This document shows, piece after piece, positions 52,875 to 60,991 of a DNA stretch of 64,000 nt. The notes beneath the pieces are model-generated. The model ran no database searches, was not told the DNA's origin, and was given only the letters and a program-made list of their open reading frames with translations. Made by a program: the position numbers and the translations under genes. Where the stretch lies: positions 3,660,501-3,724,500 of the forward strand of contig NZ_CP029427.2 of the NCBI RefSeq assembly GCF_002266465.3. The letters are read 5' to 3'. Position 1 is the stretch's first letter. The number at the start of each line of letters is the position of its first letter. The stretch comes from Bradyrhizobium symbiodeficiens (GTDB taxonomy: Bacteria; Pseudomonadota; Alphaproteobacteria; Rhizobiales; Xanthobacteraceae).

Positions 52875-53345
52875 ATGCCCAAATTTTCGAGCAAGCGCCG
52901 TGTCAATCACAGCGCCTCCGAGATGTTCGATCTGGTCGCCGACGTCGAGCGCTATCCGGAATTCGTGCCGCTGTGCAGCGCGCTGAAGGTGCGCCAGCGC
53001 ATGGCGAAGCCCGACGGCACCGAGGTGCTGGTCGCCGACATGACGGTGTCGTTCAAGCTGGTCAGGGAATCCTTCACCAGCCGCGTGAGCCTCGACCGTG
53101 CCAACCTGACGATCCTGGTCGAATATCTGCAAGGTCCGTTCAGCAATCTCGAGAATCGCTGGACGTTCGAGCCCAAGGGCGAGGGCGTCTGCGACGTCGG
53201 GTTCTACCTCGCCTACGAGTTCAAGAGCCGCATGCTGGCGCTGCTGATGGGCTCGATGTTCGATGCCGCCTTCGCGCGGTTCTCGACCGCGTTCGAAAAG
53301 CGGGCGGACGCGATTTACGGGCGGCCAAAGCTGGCGTCGTCGTAA
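52875..53345 (+). CDS. RatA/COQ10-type START-domain protein
   Basis: This 156-residue cytosolic START-fold protein has the family opening HSASEMFDLVADVERYPEFVPL and the C-terminal FEFKSRMLALLMGSMFDAAF (with a Tyr for the first Phe). Homologues are the mitochondrial ubiquinone-binding chaperone COQ10 and the enteric RatA, which inhibits 70S ribosome assembly. In alphaproteobacteria the gene regularly follows lipA. A role in quinone handling is likelier than toxicity, which is inference from the conserved context. The ATG at 52875 follows the lipA stop by 18 bases. Confidence 0.87.
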   Translation: MPKFSSKRRVNHSASEMFDLVADVERYPEFVPLCSALKVRQRMAKPDGTEVLVADMTVSFKLVRESFTSRVSLDRANLTILVEYLQGPFSNLENRWTFEPKGEGVCDVGFYLAYEFKSRMLALLMGSMFDAAFARFSTAFEKRADAIYGRPKLASS

Positions 53346-53360
53346 CCAGTGGCAACTCTC

Positions 53361-53495
53361 GTGTCCCGGACGCGGTGCAACGCGGAGTGTTGCTGCGCAG
53401 AGCCGGGGCCCATGGCCGCAGTCTCCTCGCCTGGATGGATGGGCCCCGGCTCTGCAGCGCACCGTTGAAGGAGCGCTGCGCTGCGTCCGCGGCAC
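53361..53495. repeat. Dispersed repeat with 16-base perfect stem
   Basis: The core is GCAGAGCCGGGGCCCA (53397-53412) and its exact complement TGGGCCCCGGCTCTGC (53440-53455) around a 27-base loop. Outer parts GTGTCCCGGACGC and GCGTCCGCGGCAC pair imperfectly. It occupies the gap between the converging ratA and oxidase operons and resembles a common bradyrhizobial intergenic element. It may act as a bidirectional transcript end. Confidence 0.65.
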
Positions 53496-53507
53496 GAGCT
53501 CCCCACT

Positions 53508-54323
53508 TCAATCCACCGCCTTCACCACGTCCGGCGGCTGCGAGGCATAATACGCCGCGGCCGCCTCGATCTCCTGCGGCGTCATTGCGCGCGCGATGTT
53601 GCGCATCTGCTGGCTGATGTCGTTGCGCCGTTCACCGGAGGCGAAGGCGTGGAGCTGAGCCTTCATGTAGGCCTCGGATTGCCCTTCCAACCACGGGCTG
53701 CCAGTCTTGTTGTCGAGGCTGCCATGGCAGGCGCCGCAGGGGGCGATGCCACGCATCGGCGCGCCGTAGATGACGATGTTGGGCTTCGGCAGTTGCGGTG
53801 TCGGATGATAGGCCGGAAGCCGCGGCAGATAGGCGTAATAGTTGGAGAGATCGGCGATCTCCTCGTCGGTCAGGTTGACCGCGAACGGCGACATCACGGC
53901 ATTGGTGCGTGCGCCGGAGCGGAAATCGTGCAGCTGTTTGTAGATCACGGCCGCATATTGGCCGGCGAGATTGGGCGAGTCCGCGCGGCTGACGCCGGTC
54001 GGGCCATGACAGATCGCGCAGCGCTGCGCCAGCGTCGCGCCGCGGCCAATCGCTTCCTGGCTCGGGCGCGACAACGTATTCGAGGTCAGCACGACCTCCG
54101 ACAATCGTTTTGCCTGTTCGGGCGCCGTCACACTGGCCGCCCGCTGCGGCACGCCGGCGGCACTGCAGATCGCGTCCCAGACATTAGCGAATTGCACCCA
54201 GGGCTGCGCGAAGGGCAGCACGATGAAGCCCGCAATCGCCGTCACGATCAGGATCGCGGCGGTGATGCCGACGCCAATCCTGAAATGGCCGTTGCGGAGG
54301 GTGAAGAGGTCGCGCGTGCTCAT
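53508..54323 (-). CDS. Membrane-anchored dihaem cytochrome c
   Basis: This 271-residue protein has an N-terminal membrane anchor (residues 17-38) and two c-type haem sites, CAICH (102-106) and CGACH (196-200), each in a cytochrome c553/c4-like domain. The final residues (ISQQMRNIARAMTPQEIEAA) carry the distal methionine region. It sits in the periplasm and should feed electrons to the oxidase. The ATG overlaps the stop of the subunit I gene (ATGA at 54323), so it is the last gene of the oxidase operon. It ends 13 bases after the dispersed repeat on the other side. Confidence 0.87.
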   Translation of the reverse strand: MSTRDLFTLRNGHFRIGVGITAAILIVTAIAGFIVLPFAQPWVQFANVWDAICSAAGVPQRAASVTAPEQAKRLSEVVLTSNTLSRPSQEAIGRGATLAQRCAICHGPTGVSRADSPNLAGQYAAVIYKQLHDFRSGARTNAVMSPFAVNLTDEEIADLSNYYAYLPRLPAYHPTPQLPKPNIVIYGAPMRGIAPCGACHGSLDNKTGSPWLEGQSEAYMKAQLHAFASGERRNDISQQMRNIARAMTPQEIEAAAAYYASQPPDVVKAVD

Positions 54324-55945
54324 CACTGCGCTCCCACATAGACGGCCGGCACCGAGGTGCCCGAACTCAGCGCCAGATTCAGGATCGGATAGCCGTAATT
54401 GGTCAGCGTGAGACCGATCATCAACGCGACCCACAGCGCGTGGGTGTTGAGCGCGACCGGCACGGTCGCCGGCTGATGCACGGCCAGCGCGAAGCGGTAG
54501 GGACCGGCGTCAATCTTGGACGTACGCATGCCACGCGCCAGGATGACGATGAACATGATGCCCGACGCCAGCAGGATGAAGCCGCCGATCGCCGACAGGG
54601 TGACGGAGAGTGCCTGCGGCGCGATCGCGGGATCGCCGAAGTCGAAATAGGCCATGCGGCGCGGCATGCCCAGAATGCCGACCCAGTGCCACGGGAACGT
54701 CGTGACGATCATGCCGATGAACCACAGCCAGAGCTGGGTCCGGATCAGCCTGACATCGATCAGCTCGCGTCCCGTCAAGTGCGGCCACAGATCATAGGCG
54801 ATGGCGAAATACATGATCACGATGGCGCCGCCGAAGATCAGGTGGAAGTGGCCGGTGATCCACTGCGTGTTGTGGATCGACGCATCGAGCTGATAGCTCA
54901 TGTTGATGAGGCCACCGGCGCCGCCAAAGCCGAGCATGACGAACGAGAACGCCAGCGCCAGCATCATCGGATTGTCCCAGGGCAGGGCCCTGATCCAGCC
55001 GAACATGCCGCGGCCGCCGCGCAGCCGCGCCGCGATCTCGACCGAGGCGCAGATCGTGAACACAGTCAGCAGCGTCGGCAGCGCGACCAGTGCCGTGAAG
55101 GCGGAATGGATGAACTTGAAGCCGGCACCGACCTGCGGGTCGGCGAAGGTGTGATGCATGCCGATCGGCATCGCTACCACCAGGAACAGGATGAAGGAGA
55201 TCCGCGCCATGCTGTCGGAATAGACCCGGCCGCCGATCGCGCGCGGCACGATGGTGTAATAGGCGATGTAGGTCGGCATCAGCCAGAAATAGACGATGGC
55301 GTGCAGCGTCCAGGAGAAGAACACCCGGGCGAGGCCGGCATCGATAGTGCTTTTCAGGCCGGCCGCGACGGGAATGATCTGCAGCAGCAGCTCGAGCGCG
55401 GCGCCGACCGCGGTCCATGCCCACAAGTACGAACCCGCAACATTGGCGAACATGGCGAGCGGCACCGGGGCGCCGGGATGGGCCTTGCGCCAGACGCGCA
55501 GATTGACCGACATCAGCGCGACCCAGATCCACGAGCCGACCACGACTAGGACGACGCCGAGATAATAGAAAACGTTACCGATCAGCGGCGGGTAAAACGT
55601 GTAGAGCACCGAGGCGCGGCCGAGCGCGATCGGGATCACCGCCATGATGCTGCCGATCACGATCAACCAGAAGCCGGTCCAGGCCCAGCGCACGCCGACC
55701 AGGCGCTGCTGCAGCGCGGCTTCACTGATGGCGTAGCCGAAGCCCATCGCGACCAGCGTCGGGAAGACGTAGCCCATCACCGTGCCGTGCGCGGTCAGCG
55801 ACCGGTAATAGAGCTCGGGATTGGACAGCCAGGTGCCGATCGGGCTGCGGATGAACATCTGCCAGGCGCCGAGCGTGAGCGCGATGCCGAATACGGCGAA
55901 GGCCAGCCAGAAATGGGCGAGGATGAGCTTCCTATTGACCAACAC
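54323..55945 (-). CDS. Haem-copper oxidase subunit I, ba3-like (B type)
   Basis: This 540-residue subunit I has about 13 membrane helices. The low-spin haem ligand is H53 in LTAHGTVMGY. CuB ligands are H215 in TLHAIVYFWL and H264/H265 in MHHTF. The His-Tyr cross-link partner Y219 is present. H366 and H368 in TGHFHLIFGG bind haem a3 and low-spin haem. In most oxidases the cross-link helix reads H-P-x-V-Y, whereas here alanine replaces proline. The short length and simple loops fit B-type oxidases with high oxygen affinity. The GTG start at 55945 overlaps the subunit II gene end by 14 bases. Confidence 0.9.
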   Translation of the reverse strand: MLVNRKLILAHFWLAFAVFGIALTLGAWQMFIRSPIGTWLSNPELYYRSLTAHGTVMGYVFPTLVAMGFGYAISEAALQQRLVGVRWAWTGFWLIVIGSIMAVIPIALGRASVLYTFYPPLIGNVFYYLGVVLVVVGSWIWVALMSVNLRVWRKAHPGAPVPLAMFANVAGSYLWAWTAVGAALELLLQIIPVAAGLKSTIDAGLARVFFSWTLHAIVYFWLMPTYIAYYTIVPRAIGGRVYSDSMARISFILFLVVAMPIGMHHTFADPQVGAGFKFIHSAFTALVALPTLLTVFTICASVEIAARLRGGRGMFGWIRALPWDNPMMLALAFSFVMLGFGGAGGLINMSYQLDASIHNTQWITGHFHLIFGGAIVIMYFAIAYDLWPHLTGRELIDVRLIRTQLWLWFIGMIVTTFPWHWVGILGMPRRMAYFDFGDPAIAPQALSVTLSAIGGFILLASGIMFIVILARGMRTSKIDAGPYRFALAVHQPATVPVALNTHALWVALMIGLTLTNYGYPILNLALSSGTSVPAVYVGAQ

Positions 55946-56498
55946 AGCTCAGCCTCCCGCCACCCTTCGCGCGATCGGCGAATTCGGCCTTGTCGATCAC
56001 CTTGACCTTGCCCCACATGCCCTCATGGCCGAAGCTGCAAAACTCCTGGCAGGGCATCAGATAGTCGCCGGTCCTGGTGAAGCGCATCAGCTGCTCGGAG
56101 ATATAGCCCGGCACCAGCATGGTGTTGACGTTGGTGGCCTGGATCAGGATGCCATGCACGACGTCGGCGCTGGTGGCCCGCAGCGTGATCGGCGTGTCGG
56201 CGGGAACCACGATGCAGGCCGGCGTGAAGGAATATTGCTGGCCGATCGCGCGCACGGTCACGGTGCCGTTGGCCTCGAGCACACTGCCGAGATTGCTCTC
56301 GACGAACTCGCCCGAGAGATGAATGCGCGACGGGTCGATGGTCTCGACGCGCGGCTGCGGCATGGTCGCGCGATGGATGCCGGCGAAGGCCGCGAGCCCC
56401 GCCATCATCACGACGATGATCACGGCGATGGTGGCCCAGCGCCGCTCGACCCGGGCCGCGACCTCGGCGCTGGCGTGATGCGTTTCCCCTGTGCTCAT
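55932..56498 (-). CDS. Haem-copper oxidase subunit II (CuA)
   Basis: This 188-residue protein has one membrane helix (residues 22-42) and a periplasmic cupredoxin domain. The CuA site is complete: H115, C150, E152, C154, H158 and M161 (DVVHG and MPCQEFCSFGHEGM). It accepts electrons from cytochrome c and passes them to subunit I. A single N-terminal helix instead of two is the B-type arrangement, where a separate small subunit supplies the missing helix. The ATG at 56498 overlaps the stop of that small gene. Confidence 0.92.
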   Translation of the reverse strand: MSTGETHHASAEVAARVERRWATIAVIIVVMMAGLAAFAGIHRATMPQPRVETIDPSRIHLSGEFVESNLGSVLEANGTVTVRAIGQQYSFTPACIVVPADTPITLRATSADVVHGILIQATNVNTMLVPGYISEQLMRFTRTGDYLMPCQEFCSFGHEGMWGKVKVIDKAEFADRAKGGGRLSCVGQ

Positions 56499-56671
56499 TG
56501 CAGCGATCCGCGCGGCAGGAACACGAACAGATAAAAGGCGAACCACATCGCGACCACGCAGGCCGTGGCGATGCCGGCGAGCACGATCGCACCGGACGGG
56601 CCCTGCGCGACGACCTCCTCGACGGCCTGGTCGGCTGTCGCCGGGCTGGTCGGCGGATCGGAGTTGAACAT
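56495..56671 (-). CDS. 58-residue single-helix oxidase subunit (subunit IIa-like)
   Basis: The gene encodes MFNSDPPTSPATADQ, a polar N terminus, then a helix LAGIATACVVAMWFAFYLFV (residues 31-50) and a short FLPRGSLQ tail. It lies exactly between the triheme cytochrome and subunit II, with an ATGA overlap to the latter. In Thermus ba3 oxidase a 34-residue single helix (subunit IIa) replaces the missing first helix of subunit II. The same split is visible here. Sequence similarity cannot be judged at this length, so the role rests on position and topology. Confidence 0.65.
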   Translation of the reverse strand: MFNSDPPTSPATADQAVEEVVAQGPSGAIVLAGIATACVVAMWFAFYLFVFLPRGSLQ

Positions 56672-56680
56672 GCGGGCCTC

Positions 56681-57934
56681 TCAGTTCAGCGGTGCGGAGC
56701 GCAGCTCGTTGGCCTCGCGCGCCGAGACCGGCGTGCCGCGATTTCCCCAGGCAGTGCGGATGTAGGAGACGACGGCGGCGATCTCGTTGTCGGACAACAG
56801 ACCTGCGAACGGCGGCATGCCGTAGGGCATCGGGTTGCCCTTGGTGCCCGGCGGATAGCCGCCATTGAGCACCATGCGGATCGGGTTGACCGCCGACTGC
56901 ATCTCGATCGACTGGTTGTTGGCGAGCGGCGGCCAGTGCGGCGGCTTGCCTTCGCCCTGCGTGCCATGACAGCTCGCGCAATGCTTGTCGTAGACGGTCT
57001 TGCCGAGACTGATCAGCAGGCTGCTTTCGGTAGTCGGCAGCGCTGTAGCTGCCGCCGGCGGCGACGAACCCTCGGCGATGCCCTTGAGGTACACTGCCAT
57101 GGCGCGCGTGTCCTCGTCGTTGAGATATTGCAGGCTGTTGTGCACGACCTCGGCCATCGGGCCGTAGACCACGCCGCGCATGGAGACGCCGGTCTGGAGC
57201 AGGTCGGTGATGTCCTTGATGCTCCAGTCGCCGAGCCCGGCCTCCCGGTTCGACGTGAGCGAGGGCGCGTACCAGTTCTGCATCGGGATCAGGCCGCCCT
57301 TGAAGGCATCCGATTGCGAGGTGCCGCCGAGCGCGTTGATTGGCGAATGGCACATGCCGCAATGGCCGAGGCCTTCGACCAGATAAGCGCCGCGATTCCA
57401 TTCCGCCGATTTCTTCGGATCGGGCTTGAACTCGCCCTCGCTGAAGAACAGCGTGCGCCATCCCAGGATGAGCTGCCGGTTGTCGTAGGGAAAGCGCAGC
57501 TCGTGCGGCTTGTTCTTCTGGCTCACCGGGGCGATCACGCGCAGATAGGCGTAGATCGCGTCGCTGTCGGCGCGCGTGACCTTGGTGTAGGACGCAAACG
57601 GCATCGCCGGATAGATCAGCCCGCCGTCCGGAAAGCGGCCGCTGTGCATGGTCTTGTAGAAATCGTCGGCGCTCCACTTGCCGATTCCAGTGTCCGGGTC
57701 CGGCGTGATGTTGGAGGTGTAGAGCGTACCGAATGGCGTCGGCATGGCACGGCCGCCGGCGAACAGGCGGCCCTCCGGCGCGGTGTGGCACGCCGTGCAG
57801 TCGCCGGCTCGCGCCAGATATTCGCCGCGCGCGATGATGTCGTTGGCATTATTCGAGGTCTTGTCCTGCGCCTGCGCAGCCGTCGTGAACGCGGCAAGAA
57901 CAAGGAGACCGATCGGCAGTTTCAAGCCCATCAT
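56681..57934 (-). CDS. Secreted triheme cytochrome c
   Basis: This 417-residue periplasmic protein has a signal peptide (LPIGLLVLAAFTTAAQAQ) and three haem sites: CTACH (46-50), CGMCH (192-196) and CASCH (319-323). The layout of three class I domains matches the cytochrome subunit of membrane alcohol or gluconate dehydrogenases (AdhB/GndH type), but no dehydrogenase gene is adjacent. Here it probably delivers electrons from a periplasmic donor to the CuA site. The ATG at 57934 follows a GAGGCGG site and lies eight bases after the upstream gene's stop. A second ATG directly after it is an equivalent start. Confidence 0.88.
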   Translation of the reverse strand: MMGLKLPIGLLVLAAFTTAAQAQDKTSNNANDIIARGEYLARAGDCTACHTAPEGRLFAGGRAMPTPFGTLYTSNITPDPDTGIGKWSADDFYKTMHSGRFPDGGLIYPAMPFASYTKVTRADSDAIYAYLRVIAPVSQKNKPHELRFPYDNRQLILGWRTLFFSEGEFKPDPKKSAEWNRGAYLVEGLGHCGMCHSPINALGGTSQSDAFKGGLIPMQNWYAPSLTSNREAGLGDWSIKDITDLLQTGVSMRGVVYGPMAEVVHNSLQYLNDEDTRAMAVYLKGIAEGSSPPAAATALPTTESSLLISLGKTVYDKHCASCHGTQGEGKPPHWPPLANNQSIEMQSAVNPIRMVLNGGYPPGTKGNPMPYGMPPFAGLLSDNEIAAVVSYIRTAWGNRGTPVSAREANELRSAPLN

Positions 57935-57942
57935 CCGCCTCG

Positions 57943-58650
57943 TCAGTTGGGCTGGCTGCCGCAGCCGAACGGCAGCGCGTAGGTGCCTTTCGGGACGGGA
58001 GCAGGGTTTGCGGGGGCCGGGCGTGTCGCAAGCCAGGCTGCGACTGCGGTGACGTCGGCCTCGGTCAGATGGCCGGCGACAAGCTGCATGCAGTCGGGCG
58101 ACTTCGCCGTGCGGGTGCCGTAGCGCCAAGCGCCGAGCTGGGCGCTGATGTAATTGGCGCGCAAGCCGAGCAGACCGGGGATGCCGGGTTGCATGCCTGC
58201 GAGTCCCGGGCCGTGACAGCTGACGCAGGCCGGAATGTTGCGGCCGGCATCGCCGCTGGTGGCGAGCTGCTCGCCCAGCGCCAGCACGTCCTTGCTGACC
58301 TCGCTCGGAGCCGGCTGCGGCAGCGGCGGATGCTCGCCGGCGAAATATTCCGCCATCGCCTCGAGATAGGGATCAGGCAGAAACTCCAGCAGATAGTTCA
58401 TCGGCGGGTATTTGCGGCGGCCGCTGCGAAAAGCGAGCAACTGGTTGTAGAGATAGCCGGCCGGCTTGCCGGCAAGCCGCGGGAAATAGACGTCGCTGGT
58501 GCCTTCGCCCTTGTTGCCGTGACAGGGTGTGCAGGCCTCGACCCGTGCCGCCATCGTATCAGGCGGCTGGCTCGCCGTTTGTGCGGCCGCACCATCAAGG
58601 GCGGCCAAGGTGATGATCACGGCGACTGAAGTCGCGGCGCGAGCGAACAA
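57943..58650 (-). CDS. Secreted dihaem cytochrome c (c4-like)
   Basis: This 235-residue protein has a signal peptide (ATSVAVIITLAALDGAAA) and two c-type haem sites, CTPCH (40-44) and CVSCH (142-146), in tandem c553-like domains that resemble cytochrome c4. It is the first gene of the oxidase operon. No ATG fits. TTG at 58650 is the best start, since GGAGGG lies eight bases upstream and the signal peptide begins immediately. The frame stays open further upstream to 58800, but that extension lacks a secretory sequence. Confidence 0.82.
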   Translation of the reverse strand: MFARAATSVAVIITLAALDGAAAQTASQPPDTMAARVEACTPCHGNKGEGTSDVYFPRLAGKPAGYLYNQLLAFRSGRRKYPPMNYLLEFLPDPYLEAMAEYFAGEHPPLPQPAPSEVSKDVLALGEQLATSGDAGRNIPACVSCHGPGLAGMQPGIPGLLGLRANYISAQLGAWRYGTRTAKSPDCMQLVAGHLTEADVTAVAAWLATRPAPANPAPVPKGTYALPFGCGSQPN

Positions 58651-58711
58651 TTTCGTCGCCCTCCACTGGGCTGGTCCGGTTGATTCCGGATCACAACGTA
58701 GAGCGGCATTA

Positions 58712-58735
58712 TTGCGCCAATATATTCTCGCGCAA
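58712..58735 (-). promoter_or_regulatory. Inverted repeat at the oxidase operon promoter
   Basis: TTGCGC-N12-GCGCAA lies 62-85 bases before the operon's TTG start. A TATATT element sits between the arms. The arms match the outer parts of FixK/FNR-type boxes (TTGCGC-N2-GCGCAA), but the spacer is ten bases longer, one turn of DNA, so classical FixK binding is not expected. It is likely to bind a dimeric regulator over the -10 region. Confidence 0.45.
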
Positions 58736-58897
58736 GATCGGACACGAGCGAAGGCATTTGGTCGCGCCGTGTGCGTTGCGATTTCGATCGAATTCGACAA
58801 ACTTGCGTGCTTTTTGGAAAACTGGGCATAACCCTGCAGTCTCGCGACAGGTTCCGTCCGAGTCTTGCTTCATCTCGGCACCCTCTTTTGTCAGAGG

Positions 58898-59013
58898 GCG
58901 CAGGGAAGACCGGGTGCCGGCTGGCACCCGCGGTCCACTGTGCGAATCCTGCGTGACAAGAAGCTGCACAGCGGCATACAGGTGTAGCCAGGACAACCCG
59001 GCCTTCCCTGCGC
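58898..59013. repeat. Long imperfect hairpin repeat, non-coding
   Basis: GCGCAGGGAAGACCGGGT (58898-58915) pairs with ACCCGGCCTTCCCTGCGC (58996-59013) at 17 of 18 positions. Nested in the loop is GGGTGCC-GGCT-GGCACCC (58912-58929). This begins a stretch to about 59300 that I recognise as a recurrent non-coding block of bradyrhizobial genomes. In the 940 bases between the oxidase operon and mscS, no gene is supported. Confidence 0.55.
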
Positions 59014-59437
59014 AGTGGGTTTACGGCTTATGCCGAGCTCTCCCCGGGGAGCGATGCACTATTGCCCCCGTCGCCTTGCAGATCGCTGACATGCGCACCC
59101 GGTCGGGCAACACACATCACCGCAAGACTTGACGCACAGACCCCGGGCGTCAGGACGACACGGTTTTGCCGTACGCAGATCACACCGGTCGTGTGCGCGA
59201 TTGGCTGTCGCTCACGGTTGCCCGCCCTGCGATGCCTTTCGCGCCGATGTGACGAGCGTCCACCACGGCTCACCCCACGTTTCGTGACGATCGCGATACG
59301 CCCCTCTGACCGGGGTGAGGTGGCGGCATAATGCGATAAAGCCGAATTTCTGTAAAGGCGAATATTTTTGCGCCGGTGTCTTGCCCTACGGCTGGCGTGT
59401 TTTGCCCGATGAGCAACACAAGGAGTTGTGGCCGTGG

Positions 59438-59514
59438 GGCGGATGAGCCGAAGGCGTATCCGCCACTGTTCGCCGCGAAGGGAGATGTGGCGGACTACGC
59501 CGCGCTAATCCGCC
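59438..59514. repeat. Twin GGCGGAT/ATCCGCC palindromes
   Basis: The element GGCGGAT...ATCCGCC (59438-59464) is followed by a second, imperfect copy, GGCGGACT...TAATCCGCC (59489-59514). Both have loops of 10-14 bases rich in GCCG. They resemble short dispersed palindromes and lie immediately upstream of mscS. Confidence 0.5.
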
Positions 59515-59590
59515 CTGGGGGACCGTGTTCCCTTCGGGATCAATTCGCGCCGCAGCGAGTTTGCAACGGGTCGTCCGGGTTGGAGCCGCC

Positions 59591-60370
59591 ATGACCATCA
59601 ATTTCGACACGCTGAAGGCCTCGCTCGTCCTGTATGGCTTGAACGCGCTTTACGCGATCCTCCTGCTCGCCGTCGGCTGGTATCTTTCCGGCGCCATGCA
59701 GCGCTTCGTCACGCGCCTGTTGAGCGTCACGCACCGCGTCGACCCGCTGGTGACGCTGTTCGTGGGCAGCCTCGTCCGTTACGGCGTGCTGGCGGTGGTC
59801 GGCATCGCCGTGCTTCAGCTGTTCGGCATCCAGACCGCGAGCCTGGTTGCCGTGCTGGGCGCGACATCGCTCGCCATCGGTCTGGCGCTACAGGGCACGC
59901 TCTCCAATCTCGCCGCAGGCGTGATGCTGCTGCTGTTCCGGCCCTTCCGCATCGGTGACGATGTCGAGGTGGCCGGCAAGGCCGGCAAGGTGAGGTCGTT
60001 GTCGCTGTTCATGACCGAACTGGTCGCGGCCGACAACACGCAGATCCTGTTGCCGAACGGACAGGTGTGGGGCGCGGCGATCGTCAATCACAGCGTCTAT
60101 CCCGGCACGGGCGAGGTCAAGGTGGCGTTTCCCGTCCCGGCCAGTGCGGCCAATGCGCTCGCGGATCGCATTCTGAGGGAGCTGCGCAACGATTCCCGCA
60201 TCGACGCTCAGGCGCAACCGAGCGTCTCCGTCACGAAGGTCCTCGATGTCGGCAATCCCGCGGCGCCGATCCTGGAATTGACCGTCAGCGCGAAGGCGAA
60301 ACCCTCTGAGGCCGCTGCGGTCAAGCAGTGCGTGCTCGACCACGCGAGCGCGCTGTTGGCGGCAGCCTGA
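59591..60370 (+). CDS. Small mechanosensitive channel, MscS family
   Basis: This 259-residue inner-membrane channel opens under membrane tension to release solutes during osmotic downshock. It has three hydrophobic segments before the family's pore helix (VAVLGATSLAIGLALQGTLSNLAAG, split at residues 86-110) with the small-residue glycine/alanine packing of TM3. The beta domain follows (FRIGDDVEVAGKAGKV, then LLPNGQVWGAAIVN). This is the short MscS form without an N-terminal periplasmic domain. The ATG at 59591 gives a start four residues before the first helix. A GTG-type upstream extension to 59525 is not supported. Confidence 0.9.
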   Translation: MTINFDTLKASLVLYGLNALYAILLLAVGWYLSGAMQRFVTRLLSVTHRVDPLVTLFVGSLVRYGVLAVVGIAVLQLFGIQTASLVAVLGATSLAIGLALQGTLSNLAAGVMLLLFRPFRIGDDVEVAGKAGKVRSLSLFMTELVAADNTQILLPNGQVWGAAIVNHSVYPGTGEVKVAFPVPASAANALADRILRELRNDSRIDAQAQPSVSVTKVLDVGNPAAPILELTVSAKAKPSEAAAVKQCVLDHASALLAAA

Positions 60371-60375
60371 GGCGC

Positions 60376-60987
60376 TCAACCGCGCGGCGCGCGCGGGGGC
60401 CGTCGTTTGGCGACATGCCGGCGGGGCGAGCGGGTCACGCGTGGGCGCAGGCGGGTTACTGCGGCGGCGCGTTTCGGCTTGGCCTGCGCCTGCGGGCCGC
60501 GGGCCAGATCCATCAGCATGCGCAGCGCCTCGACCACCGAGCGGGCACGTACGGCGCTGCGGCCGATCGCACCAAACCGGTGCTCGCGGTGGATGATGCG
60601 GCCGTCGCGCGCCGCGGCGGCGAAGTGCACGAGACCGACCGGCTTGCCGGGCGTCGCGCCGCCCGGGCCGGCAATGCCGGTGATGGCAACGGCGAGATCG
60701 ACATCGGCGCGCTCCAGCGCACCGACCGCCATCGCGGTCGCGGTCTCCTTGCTGACGGCGCCGAAATTGGCAAGCGTGCCGGCTTCGACCCCGAGCATCG
60801 CGCGCTTGGCATCGTTGGAATAGGTGACGAAGCCACGGTCGATCACGTCAGACGATCCGGGGATGTCGGTCAGCGCGCCCGCGACGAGGCCGCCGGTGCA
60901 GGATTCAGCCGTGGCGATCGTCAGCTTGCGCATCCGGCAGAGGTCGAGCAGCGAGCGGGAGAGGGCACGTGCGTCGCTGCCGGCCAT
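60376..60987 (-). CDS. CinA-family nicotinamide-nucleotide amidohydrolase
   Basis: This 203-residue protein has the C-terminal amidohydrolase domain of CinA (PncC), which returns nicotinamide mononucleotide to nicotinate mononucleotide in NAD recycling. The catalytic stretch ATAESCTGGLVAG and the later GIAGPGGATPGKPVGLV are intact. The domain normally ends near residue 165. Here it continues with about 40 residues that are almost all arginine, lysine, proline and alanine (RRHVAKRRPPRAPRG), an unusual basic tail. The ATG is at 60987. The gene follows ispDF by four bases on the minus strand, so the two are co-transcribed. Confidence 0.88.
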   Translation of the reverse strand: MAGSDARALSRSLLDLCRMRKLTIATAESCTGGLVAGALTDIPGSSDVIDRGFVTYSNDAKRAMLGVEAGTLANFGAVSKETATAMAVGALERADVDLAVAITGIAGPGGATPGKPVGLVHFAAAARDGRIIHREHRFGAIGRSAVRARSVVEALRMLMDLARGPQAQAKPKRAAAVTRLRPRVTRSPRRHVAKRRPPRAPRG

Positions 60988-60991
60988 GGCC

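Noticed and set aside
48279..53495. Very long minus-strand open frame (more than 1,700 codons) opposite valS, mpg and lipA
   Set aside because: It is the antisense shadow of GC-rich codons. Its translation is Arg/His/Asp/Gly-rich with no domain and overlaps well-supported genes on both strands.
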